53,098 nt of DNA, taken from assembly GCA_000697335.1 (NCBI GenBank), contig JNEM01011401.1:1-53098 (forward strand). The letters are read 5' to 3'. This document shows, piece by piece, positions 1 to 11,613 of this stretch. A program made the position numbers and the translations under genes. Under the pieces are notes generated by a model. The model made no database searches. It was not told the origin of the DNA and saw only the letters and a list, made by a program, of their open reading frames with translations. Position 1 is the first letter of the stretch. The number at the start of each line of letters is the position of its first letter. This DNA comes from Conidiobolus incongruus B7586 (taxonomy: Eukaryota > Entomophthoromycota > Entomophthoromycetes > Entomophthorales > Conidiobolaceae).

Positions 1-639
1 AATATAATATATATAGTTAAATTTAATTAATTATTAATTGATATATTAATACTAAAAATATATTTAAGATGAGTTATAAATTTATAAGTTTTAATATTGA
101 TAGAAAAATTAATATCTAATAAATCTACCTTTTGCTTTTTTAACTTCTTTAAGTTTATAAAGTATAGAGTCAACTAGCTTTTTATATTAAACAAAACTAA
201 TATTATTCTAAGCTTCTTAAATATACTTTTAAAGGTAATCTAAATTTTTTGTTTAGGGGAAAGTGTTAATTAGTTTTTTTAGTTGATTCTAAAGATATTT
301 AATTAGGTTAAAATTAAAAAATTAAAGAAACTATTTCATAATAGTTATTTTGTTACTTTTAAGCTATTTAATAATAGAATTTGTAATATAATAAAGTATA
401 TTATCTTGTTAAAAAATAATATTTGATTTTTTTAATCTATATTACTTAATAATTTTTTTTAATTTATTATTTATAATATTTTAATATATCTTAACTTTAA
501 TTTCTTTATTAACCTTACAAAGATACTTTATATCTAAAGATAATATATATCCCTAAACTATAATTAACCTATTATTGTATTTTTAGGTTATAATAACATA
601 ATAGTTATAAAGTAGTTTTTTATTTTTTTAAAATATTTA

Positions 640-840
640 TATACTAGATACTTACTAGATTTATTACACTAATAGAGTAAAGTTAAAGTGTAGAAGAAGT
701 TAAACCAAGAAATGTTAATTAATAAACTAACTACATTAGAGTTTACTTGTTGTAAAAGGTTATATTATTTAACTATTTATAAAAAAATGATTTATATTAT
801 AATTTATAGGAATTCTAAGAATAGTTATAAATTTATAATA
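640..840 (-). repeat. LTR of family A copy 1 (3' LTR in element sense)
   Basis: Pairs with 5747-5947. By eye the two differ at 28 of 201 positions, 26 of them transitions. The polypurine tract lies immediately to its right at about 841-850. Confidence 0.88.
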
Positions 841-3800
841 CTCCCTTTAGATTTTATTTTAACAAAGTAAAGTCTCTCTTTAAAATAATTATGATTGTTT
901 ACTAAGAAATTTTCTAAAAACTTTAAGATATTTAATATTTTTTTATTCTTCTAAGTAGCTTTATTAGAAAGATAACTTTGCTAATATATAAGGTATTTAT
1001 TTTAATTTTAATAGTTCCTATAAGTTATAATTTTATCAACAACATATACCTTGTGTTGTAAGTTAACAAGAAAAGGTTAAGAGTATATAGTATATTTAAC
1101 AAAATATTCTCTAGGATCTTAATATAACTTTAACAGCTTTATATAAAAAACAAAGTGAATTTATAAGTTAGGAAACAAGATTAATTTATATATATCTAAA
1201 TATAATCTTTTATCTTTAATAAAATAAGGTTTTAACTATTTAAGTGATAGTTTATTAGTAAATCAACTAAAATCTTAAGGTAAATTAATTCTATCTAAAG
1301 ATAATAATACTAAAGTACTAAGAGATAAAGTTAGAGTAGGTTAGGTATTTAAATTATAATAATAAGCTTGTTTATTTAAAGTAAAGAAGATGTAGTTTTA
1401 AGTTACAGATAATAAAGAATATATATACTCTATAAAGTTTATAACATTAGATAAAGTATCAATATCAGATATTACATTTATAATTGAAGTAGGATAATAG
1501 TTATAATTTAAGTAAAATAGTGTTATACTAGTAGATGAATTAATTGAATCATTAAAAGTAAATTTAAATAGAGGTAAATTCTCAACTTAATTTTCTATAT
1601 TATAATCAAGGTAAAATTTAAATGTTTTTTTTAAAACACAAATTGTTTACTTAAATTAACTATTAGATTATTAATAACAAGAGGTTATAAGGTTATGTTA
1701 ACAATCTAACAATTTTATAAATGAAGACTAAAATTTACTTATAAATTTTATTCATAGTTTGTTATAATAATGAATAAGAGCTTATAATATCTAAAGATAT
1801 TCTTAATAAATAATTTAGTGATAGTTTCTGAGTTAACTTTCTTATTAGTTGGTATAAAGTATATTATTTTTGTCAAACAATCTATGATGATCAAAATATA
1901 ATTAAAACTATCTAGGGTTTATAATACTTTAGTGAAATTTATAGTAATATCAAACTAATAAGTTTAGGGAATAGGTAATAGATTAAAATTACCAAAAGGG
2001 AACTAATTAAGAGGTTTGTTAATTTAACATTGATTACAAAAGTAAATGTACTTCTGTATATCTTTTTCTATATTAAGTTAATAAAAATTATAAAAGAATT
2101 TATAGTATATATAGAGTTAACTTTAATAACTTAAAATAATAGAGTTATAATAAAGGTTTAAAAATTGTAATTTAACACTTGGGACATTAAGAATATAGAT
2201 ATGTAAATTATAATAAAGTAGGTTATTGTTATATAAATAACATTTTATATAAGCTAGGGAAAAGGTATTTGGGTTATAAATGTAGTTGATGATTTTTAAA
2301 GTATAATCATCACTGAGAAGTATATTTTAAATATTATTTTGTATAGTTAACTAAGACTATTTTAAAAAGATATTGTTTAATTCAACATAAGTTATTTGAA
2401 TTTATTATAAATTAAAGTATAATTAAAATTTCTAGAGATAAAATCAATAAGGGTGTTAAATTTTCCTTTGATATAATAGATATATAAGTTAAATTCTTAG
2501 AGAAATTTAATCTATAAAGATTAATATTTAAATAAATAAAGTTGATTATTAATTTATATAATAAATTTATAATCTGTGAGTGTATAAATAAATTAACATA
2601 ATGTGTAATAATAGAAGTATTTAAGGTATTTGATAATAATAAGAAATTTTTGTTTATAAACTAGGTAGTTTATTTTTACAAAAATTATTTTATAAGAATA
2701 AAATACAATAGGACAAAGATTAAAGTATTTTAAATCTAATAATTTAAGTGTTTTTTTTTCAACCTAATTTAAACAAGTAAGATTATAATTTAAGGAATTA
2801 AGTTAATTTAACCAGCTATTAATAGTAAAGTTAAAAGCATTTGTGAATAAAATTATTAGTAATAAAAGGTTAAAACTATAAAATACAAGGGTATTACTAA
2901 TAACATAAATAATTATTAAACAGGTAAAATGTTTTAAAAGAGTTTATATCTATAAAAATGATTTATAAAGTAAATTAGTTAATGGTAAAATGATTTCTAC
3001 ATAACCATCAATAAAATCCTTGAAATAGTTTGCTATACCTAAAAATAACATAAGGGAATGTTTATCAACAAAGATAAACTAAGATTATATAGCTTTAATT
3101 TTATCTAGATTAATTTTAATTCTATTAAAAGATATAATATAACTATAAAATAAAACTTCTAAAATAATAAAATAATATTTTAATAATTTAATAAATAGCA
3201 AATGTTTATAGAAGGTTTAAAAGATATATTTAATGTGTTTTTAATATTCTAATAGAGTTTTAGAAAAAACTAAAATATTATCAAGATATAAAATAACAAA
3301 GATATTATAAGTTTTAAAGAAAATTGTATTTATCAAATAAATAAATATAACAAGAGTATTATATAGTTTAAATAATAGAACTATAAATTTCAAATAGTTA
3401 TAACAAGTATTAAACATAGTTAAAGGGATTAAATTAAGGTATATAGCTATATTATAATATCTGTCACATATATTTAACTTAGTGAAATAATTATAACCTA
3501 AGATTTAATTATGTAATTTTAATAAGTTAAGCAATGATATATAATCTTTAATGGTTATTTTGTTCAAGGTGTAGAAATCAACATAAAATCTTAAACCTCT
3601 ATTTATTTTAATAAATAAAATAAGAAATCTTTATAGGGAAGTAAAAGGATAGATATAACTTTTTTCAAAAATTAGGTGATAGTATCTTTTAGCAATTTAT
3701 TTTCTTCAGCAGATATATAGTAAATTAAGTAATGAACAAGAGTAAAACTAAAAGTTAATTTGATCTTATAAACTATATTTTTCTTTAAAGGGAATAAGTT

Positions 3801-5746
3801 TTAAAGTTAGAGAATATTTAAATATAACATTTCTATATTATATAATAGGTTATCTAAAGATATAGAGTTGAGATTAAAATTACTAAAGTTTATTTAAGAT
3901 ATAACTAAGTTAACAAAAATTATATTAGCAGATATAAAATTAATAGCAAGTAATTATTTAATAAATGTTTTATAAGATATAACAATAAAATTAAATTTGA
4001 TAGTAAGAGTTAGTTTATAGTTAGTAAGAAAATTAGAGTGAGAATTGTTTAGAATTTGTGATACAATAATAATAGTTTGAGTAATAGTGATAAAAACAGA
4101 TTTATAATAAAATATAAAGGATAAATTTTTGTTAGAGTAATTAATAATAAATAAAGTATGTAATTTAATTTAATTTATACTTAAGATAATATTGTAATTA
4201 ATTAAAATACTTACTAAAGAAATATCTTTGTTATATTCTAAAAATAAAAATAAAAAATTCTTGACTAAACTATTATTTTAACATTTAAATTTATCAACCA
4301 ATATTATAAAAATAGTGAACTAATTTTTTAATAGATAAAGTTTATTAGCTAGGGTGCTATTAATTAAATATTTAATAGCACTTATATTAATTAAAACATT
4401 AATTTCATGATTATTGATACTATTTTTAATAACAAAAAAAAAGTTAACATGAGGTGAATTATCAAGATATAAAATATATTTAGTAAACAACAATTGGATT
4501 GAGTTTATTCTGTTATATTTACTATTATCATAGTTATTAAATTTAAAATACTTTAAAAGGTAATCTTTAGTAGTGTGATTAATATATATGTAACAGCAAT
4601 AGAAACATCTATTCTATTTTTTCAAAAAATTCTTAGTTTTAGGACTTAACATTATACCCTATATAGTATAAAAAGTGGATTTTTTAACTTAAGCTAAATT
4701 AATAATTATGTGATTAAGATTAAAATTGTATATAAAAGGTAACTTAAAGGTAATTTTCAAGTTATATGTATAATCATCTAAAATCTAATTTGAATGTTAA
4801 TTAAGGTATATAGTACTTTTGATCAATAATACCTTACTACATATATCTTCAAATTTATTAAGTTTAATATTAATTTAAGATGCTAATAAGTTAATAATAT
4901 ATAGTTTAAGTTTTTGTAAGAAGATAATATTATGTTAATATTTTAAAATAAGTGGTAAATAAATCTTAACACATCTTAAATCATTAATAAAACTATTAAT
5001 AAAACTAATTTGTTTCATATAAATTAGTTTCAAAAAATTTTTAATGATGCTAGCAACTAAAGTGAAGAAAAATCTTAACTAAGAAATTAATATGTTAAAA
5101 AAGATAATATATTCAACAAGTTATTTACTAGAGGATAATATAAGATTATTTTAATTGTGTTTATCCCATTAATCTTTTATAGTATTAATTAAATAAAAAA
5201 CAATAATACTTATTTTGTTGTTTTTGTTAAACTAACAATATTAGCAATAGTTTTAGAATGATAATTTATATATATTAAATCTAAGTAGAGGGTATTTATT
5301 ATTAAATTATTTTAGATTTTTGTAGAAAACTTTTTAAATAAAAGTTTCACTATAATTTAAATTAATTGGTTTTTAAAGAGTAACAGGAGAATAACATTGG
5401 TTTATTAATTTTTAAAATATATAAACTTAATTCAAGTGATTTAATTTGAAGAAAAGTTTATTTAAACTATTATCTTCATTAATTAAATTCCTAAGTGTAA
5501 TAAATTAAAGTTGTTGAGTGGTTGTATCTTAAACATCAGTAAATTTTTCTAAGAGAGTTATGATTATAAGTTATAATATTAGTAAAATTAAACTAGGGTA
5601 CAAAAAACAAAAAATAAGATAGGTAAAAAAAATAAAAAACAAGAGAAAAACAAGAACATAAAATAAAAACTAATAAAATATAAAACTAAGGAAAATATTT
5701 AAACTAGACAAAAATTAAAAAGAATATAATAACCTTATTACTACTA

Positions 5747-5947
5747 TATATTAGATACTTACTAGATTTATTAAACTAATAAAGTAGAGTTAAAATATAG
5801 AAGAAGCTAAACTAAAAAAGGTTAATCAATAAACTAACTACACTAAAGTTTACCTGTTATAGAAAGTTATATTATCTAACTATTTATAGGAGAATAATTT
5901 ATATTATAATTTATAGGGATTTTGAGAATAGTTATAAATCTGTAACA
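5747..5947 (-). repeat. LTR of family A copy 1 (5' LTR in element sense)
   Basis: Same length as 640-840 and starting with TGTTA on the minus strand. The target duplication follows at 5948-5952. Confidence 0.88.
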
Positions 5948-6572
5948 ATCTAGCTTTTTTATTAGATTTATTAAAATATACATTTGTTTTATTAGATTAA
6001 ATAAGTTTATTATAGTTAGTTTTAGTTTAACTTTAGTGTTAACATTTAAACTCCTACTTAACTCTATAATAAGATTTCTTTAGTTAAAGCTGTTTTTTCT
6101 TAAAGTATAAGTAATATCTATTCTAATATAAAGTATATATAATAATATTAATACTAACTAATATTCTTATATAGTTTTATAATTCTTGTTGTACTTTTAT
6201 AATAATATTATATTTACCTATACTAATTAATCTACAAATATATTTTTTATCATGTTTATTTATAATTTTAACACACTTAAGTTTTAGTTTAAGTGTTTCT
6301 TTAACATTATTCTTAATAACCTTAACTATAGTAGATTAGCTAACACTAGTAATTTTAACAATCTCACAAGTTAATTTATTCTTATTATAAAGTTAATTAA
6401 TGTATAAGTAAACTTTTTTAGAGAGAGATTAAAACATTATAATATTAATTTTAAAATATTAACTTAATAGTTTTATAATATATATAATACAATAAAAAAA
6501 AAGAAAATATATATAAATTTTGTTATTTATACCTTTTTAACTTATAAACCCACAAATTTATAATTCACCTTG

Positions 6573-7655
6573 GTTAAATTTTAAGTTTTGATATATTAAC
6601 CAATAGCTAATATAATATAATCAAATATAGTTAGTTATAATCAATTAATATAGGTAAATTATATATTTTAATTTAAATTTATTTAATTAGGAATTATTTA
6701 AGATATAAGTAAATATTTAAGTAATTTTGATTTTATAACTTACTTTTACAGGTTAATATAGTAACTATTATCATTTGCTAGTTTAATATATAGTTTTTCT
6801 CTCTCTATATGAATATTTAAAATAAGCTATTTTATTATATATTATATCTATCAAATTTATAACTATATTTTATTAAGTTAAAATCTAAATATGTGAGTAT
6901 CTATAAGAATATAGTAATTCAAATCTTAAATTAATAAGACAAAATATTAAAATATTAAATATAAAATATAATAAAAAGAAAATTAAATGTGAATTATAAA
7001 TAATTTACTTATTTAAATTATTTTGTTAATAATTAGCAAAATTAATTATTTATAATTTTTATCATTAACAAGAAATATTAATTTTTGGATTTGGGATATT
7101 AATTAAGATTTATAACTATTTGTCATTGTTATTAGACAATGCCATATATATTAAAATTTAAGTATCTTTTCTAAAATAAATTAAAATCTATAGAATATAT
7201 TTATTAAGTCTTTATATAAATTTTTTATATTAGTTGTTATAATTAAATTATTTAATAAATCAAAAATATTTTAAATTTTCTTGATAATTTTAATATATTA
7301 AAATATAAAATTTATTTTTTATTTTTATTTAAAAATTGTTATTATGATATTATTTGACTAAATAAAGTTGAGAATTTTATTCTTTATTATGACTTATAAA
7401 ATTAATTTTTAAATTTGATAGATATATAACAATTCTTTATCACATTGAATCTAATAAATTTCAAAGTATACTCATTCCATTATTATATTTTTTTACTCAG
7501 ACATGCTAAATCAAGTGGATTAACTCGATATATTTTGTATTGCTCAATTACTTAGCAAATATTGGTACAGTAGGTGAATGATTTTCACAAATTTATATAT
7601 AAGAAAAGATAGATTTATTAGAAAAGCAAATGATACATATAATTATACTACACTA
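6573..7655. other. Intergenic, no gene seen
   Basis: AT-rich sequence between the Tc1-like end and the 3' end of the cystinosin gene. It has no convincing reading frame or RNA gene. The first CpG dinucleotides of the window appear only near 7525, close to the host gene. Confidence 0.6.
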
Positions 7656-8836
7656 TTAAAGGCGCTGGTATCCATTGTCAGTATTGAATTGATATTCATT
7701 ATCTTCAGAGTTAGATTGTCGATATAATACATAGTGTTGGATAATAAATAATATATCAAAAATAATAGATGCATTTCCAAGAAATCTAAAAACATTATAT
7801 ATTAGTAATTTAATTTCAATTTAGATAATGGTTATTTTCTTACAATTTTACAGGGTTCTAATTATAATTAATTAAACAAATATAATTAGCAACAATTTTA
7901 AATTTAAATTTAATTGAACTTACCCCTAAAATACCTCCCCAATCGTTTTGAATATAAGCATCCAAAACTAGTTGTAAAATGGATAATATACCACCTGTAA
8001 AATCCAGTAAAATGTTGTGAATACTCCATCCAATAGTTGATTTTCTCTTAAAATTGATATACGCCTATTATTTAACAGCGAAATTAGCATAAATTCTCAA
8101 ATATACTCAACTATGCAAATTACTTGAGGGCAATATTTGATAAGACTGGAAGCTACTTTGATATAAGAAATTATATACAAGAAATCCAATGCTTGGAACC
8201 ATCCATATAACACCAATACAAAGGATGTGAATACGACGAAATTAAATCCACACAGTACATAGTTAGCAAATTGAGATTTTTGTTGGTTGCTATCTCTCTA
8301 CATTATTCAATATCAATATCATAATATAAATATAGTTTGAAACAAAGATTACCTTATAGATTAAGGTTTGATACAATGTAATTGAAGAAAGTAATAAAGC
8401 GTGACAAGCGAAGAATACATCATTAATTTTAACTAAATTGGGCTTACCGTCGTGTCTACTTTTATATTGGTCCTGAATTGCAGAGGAAAAATAAAATGAG
8501 AGTACATAGACCTATTCTCAGTTAAATATTTATTATTATTTTTTAATATTGAATATAATTAACTTACTGAATAACAAGTAAAACCATAAACATTATATGA
8601 TAAAAAATCCATAGAAAGGCCTTGAACACTAAATTATAATATTAATATCAATTTCAATTTAAAATTCAAATAAATTATACCTTTTTCTTCTATAATTAAG
8701 AATGGCTTGAGGATAGAAACTGATTGACCAAGCAGTGAAATAAATCTATATAATAGTTATTGTTAATGTACTTAGATTCAATTTAATAATTGATTACCCA
8801 TCCAAGTGACTGTGATAAAAACGGTAGCCATTCCAT
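7656..8836 (-). CDS. Cystinosin-like lysosomal cystine transporter (PQ-loop), 8 exons
   Basis: Cystinosin exports cystine with protons from lysosomes or vacuoles. Exons in coding order: 8798-8836, 8681-8745, 8568-8628, 8353-8511, 8124-8297, 7924-8064, 7844-7857 and 7656-7785, all with GT-AG introns and compatible phases, giving 260 residues. The protein follows the family through its seven-helix core: LGWIYFTAWSISFYPQ (first PQ loop), NDVFFACHALLLS, KYCPQAYINFKRKSTIGWS (second PQ loop), LLDFTGGILSILQ and FDILFIIQHYVLY. The start MEWLPFLSQ lies just before helix 1, so the long glycosylated luminal N-terminus of animal cystinosins is absent. An upstream exon cannot be excluded. The tail GYQRL could act as a tyrosine-type sorting signal, which is inference. 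No lesion was found. Confidence 0.93.
7844..7857 (-). other. 14-base micro-exon of the cystinosin gene
   Basis: The minus strand reads TTAG, then AACCCTGTAAAATT, then GTAAG. Including this piece restores the conserved NPVKLFLGNASI stretch (human GDPTKFGLGVFSI by memory); omitting it puts the last exon in the wrong frame. See the parent gene at 7656-8836. Confidence 0.85.
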
Positions 8837-10769
8837 GATATTAAAGAGAGACGAAGATGATAAAATGATGAAGATGGTCTGAGGAGTATAAATAGTTTTT
8901 ATGAAACAACTATTTAAAGTAATGGTTAATTAACTCAAATCTAAATTTTAGCAGACCCTGTAATTTATAATCTAGACATATCAAATGTTTTTACTGAATC
9001 ATTTTTTGGAATTATTGCCTCATCTGCCTTTTCATTTCTATTTTAGTTAATAAATCTCACACTCTAATTATCCATCTTTCATACCACTTGTATTAATAAT
9101 CATTAAAAATCTCTCATAATTATATATAATGAAGATTAAAGGGTTAATGATTTTAATAATTTTAATATATTCATCATTCAGCAATATAATGGTCAATATA
9201 TTAAGATTATAAGCTAATTTTGAAATATTATTCACCATTTAACAAAAATTAACAGTTCTCCTAGTTTTAATTCAAGAGAAATATAATTCAAAATTGTTCA
9301 AATATTTTCATAAAATTTAAAACTATCCACTATGAGTTTAGAAAATGAAGATATTCTCATTAATATTATTCGACATAATAATGAGGAAATGTGATATATA
9401 AACTGATGTTGGATCAAATTTTAAAGGCTTAGAGCAAAGCGAATTCAGCTGTATTTTATAATTGAAACTTCATAATGAAAATTACTAATAAAATATAACT
9501 ATTGATCAAATGCACCATTCAATTTATTAAATTAATGATTATTCAAACAGCTTAATAAGCTAAATGATATGTTGGTTTGAATGGGGATCAAATCGAAAAA
9601 TACTGAATGATTGTATGTCTATATCACGAAGGTTTTGTAATTAAATTTAATTTTATTTGATTACACAATAAGCTGCAATGTTCTGATTATAATAATACAA
9701 ATACAGTTTGTTCCAGATTTCAGTTTTTAATTAAATACTAAAAAATATGATAGAATATAAATAAATTGTTGAAATTAATCTATTCGAAACAAAATCTAAT
9801 CAATTTTCATTATATTATTTAATTTCTAATCAAGTCATAAAATATAGATATATAAATTATATAACTGATTTTCATTTTAATAACTTTTAATAATTATCTC
9901 AATTAAATAAAATATTTTTACTAATTAAACCAAAATTTAAATTTTTCATTTAGGAATTAATGTGTTCAAAAATGGTTTATATTAACTTTCAACTCCAATA
10001 ATAATTACATATATGTATGTATGCTATTTCCATTAATGTATTAAAAATAAATCATACTTTGTTTTTCAATTGGATAAGACAATCATACTAATATTTAGCA
10101 TTCCAGTATAGTTTTGACTATTATCGAATAAAACATGTCGCAATGCCAGAAATATAGTGTAAAAAATAGAATTATTGAGCTTAGAATGGATAATTATCAA
10201 CATTAAGCTTTCCTATTTATATTAAGTATAATTCAATGCAAAAATTGAATAGTTGGAATACATTAATTAAAAAAACAAATGAGAATATATTTTCAAATAT
10301 TGAAGAAAATTTATAAAATATTTAACATATTTATGTATCAATAGAATTATTATTATTATTATTATAAATATTTTTTATCACAAATATAATGATAATTTAA
10401 ATTTGGAATATTACTTTGATATTGAATAGTGTATTAAATTGGAAGTTATTTTAAATATAATAATAAAAATATGGTATGATAGTATGGTCTCACCTTTCAA
10501 TATAAATAGTAAAAATAGTTTGTGCAAATATATATATATATATGTTTTTATATTTAGTTTTATTAATATTTAAAAGATTATTATTAAATATTTTTGGTCA
10601 AATAAATATGGAAATTGTGACTTTCACCATTATTTAAAACCCATAATTTTATTAAATTAAAATAGAAATTTTTATAATATCCAGTTCCCGAATTTAAATG
10701 ATTAATTACAACATATTCTAATTTTAAAAACTAATAATTTTCATATAAAATAATTATAGTCAATTAAAT
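8837..10769. other. Intergenic, upstream of divergent cystinosin and SRP9 genes
   Basis: This stretch must hold the promoters of the two divergent neighbours. No reading frame with family resemblance was found on either strand. There is a short TA run near 10531-10543. I see nothing else that I can support. Confidence 0.5.
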
Positions 10770-11294
10770 ATGGTTTGGTTAAATGATTTGGAATTATTCA
10801 TTAAAGAGAGTTTAAATTTATCTGAACAATTTCCTGATAAAGTATATAGTTTATTAAGTTATTTGTAATATTATTTATTCATTTATTTTTAAGACCAGGG
10901 TGAGCTATAAATATAGAGCTGTAGACGGCAAACTAGTTGTTAAAGTGACCAACGATGTTATGGTATTATTCCAATATGTTTATTACTATTATTTTTTTAA
11001 TTTTGTTATAACTAGACTTTAAAACATGCTACTGATCAACTCCAGGATTTAAAGAGATTAGAAAAATTAATTAAGAGTACTATGTATCATTTCGTTCAAT
11101 GCGACGGATCTGAGGCTATTACAAACACAGGTATTTTATCATTTCTATGATATTTATTTTATTGATATTCTAAATATTGGTTATTAGGATCAGGAGTTTT
11201 ACAAATTATCGGGGAAGGAACATCAACGAAACAGGAAGTATTATCAACTCAAACTGCGTCAAAATCTAAAAAATCCAAAAAATCTAAAAAATGA
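10770..11294 (+). CDS. SRP9: Signal recognition particle 9 kDa protein (SRP9/SRP21)
   Basis: SRP9 binds the Alu end of SRP RNA and helps pause translation during targeting to the endoplasmic reticulum. Four exons: 10770-10841, 10894-10962, 11016-11130 and 11188-11294, with phases consistent and 120 residues in total. The family core is clear: an N-terminal WLNDLELFIKES helix, then FPDKTRVSYKYR, DGKLVVKVTND and LKHATDQLQDLKRLEKL, which match the SRP9 pattern [21 protein letters not shown] by memory. The C-terminus carries a basic tail with repeated KSKKSKKSKK that animal SRP9 lacks; fungal homologues (SRP21) also have basic extensions. It is convergent with the Beclin gene, with about 320 bases between stop codons. 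The start is the first ATG before the conserved helix. Confidence 0.9.
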
Positions 11295-11613
11295 TCCATT
11301 AAATTATTTGTCATATAATTAATGTAATATTGTTTATATACTAGTATATTTTTTATTATTCAATTATACTTTGATTTTTTTACTTTCAATTAATTAATTT
11401 TATTCAATAATTTTTATCTAAATTATAAATGATCACATCAGTTTATTATCATCGTATTTAAATAATTATCAAGGTTAAGTAATATTCCACCTTTTTCATA
11501 ATTATACTCTTGTTTTAATATTTTAATGAATAAAACATTTATTATAAAACTAATTTACAGATTGAAATGAATAATAATTCAAACTATTAATAAGATCTAT
11601 TCACATTAAAACT
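11295..11613. other. Convergent 3' spacer between SRP9 and Beclin
   Basis: AT-rich 3' flanks of two converging genes. Polyadenylation sites are expected here, but none can be assigned confidently in sequence this AT-rich. Confidence 0.5.

Larger units (their letters stand above)
640..5947 (-). mobile_element. Fossil Ty3/gypsy-like LTR retrotransposon, family A copy 1
   Basis: Two 201-base direct repeats bound the element. A purine-rich tract (AAAGGGAG on the minus strand) lies directly inside the left repeat, so the element runs on the minus strand with its 5' LTR on the right. Weak reverse transcriptase similarity of the gypsy type lies near 3.2-3.6 kb. The flanks are ATTTA (635-639) and ATCTA (5948-5952), a 5-base target duplication differing by one transition. 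The insertion splits a Tc1-like transposon. The coding part is thoroughly broken by many dozens of lesions and is an inactive fossil. About 14% difference between its LTRs suggests an old insertion, but the mutation process here is unlikely to be clock-like. Confidence 0.88.
66..6572 (-). mobile_element. Decayed Tc1-like DNA transposon, split by an LTR element
   Basis: Reading the minus strand, 6480-5948 resembles the N-terminal helix-turn-helix half of a Tc1-family transposase. The text resumes on the far side of the inserted LTR element at 639-120 with the C-terminal half: a catalytic QDN near 400-410, then a stretch resembling the SPDLNPIE(N)LW block near 285-330, and the Lys-rich end near 125. 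Inverted end repeats are visible: GAGTTATAAATTT at 71-83 matches, in reverse complement, GAATTATAAATTT just inside 6572, and both sides continue with TATAAGTT. Many in-frame stops show the transposase is dead. Without the insertion the element would be about 1.2 kb, normal for the family. The ends are estimated to within about 10 bases and no clean TA target duplication is visible. Confidence 0.72.
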
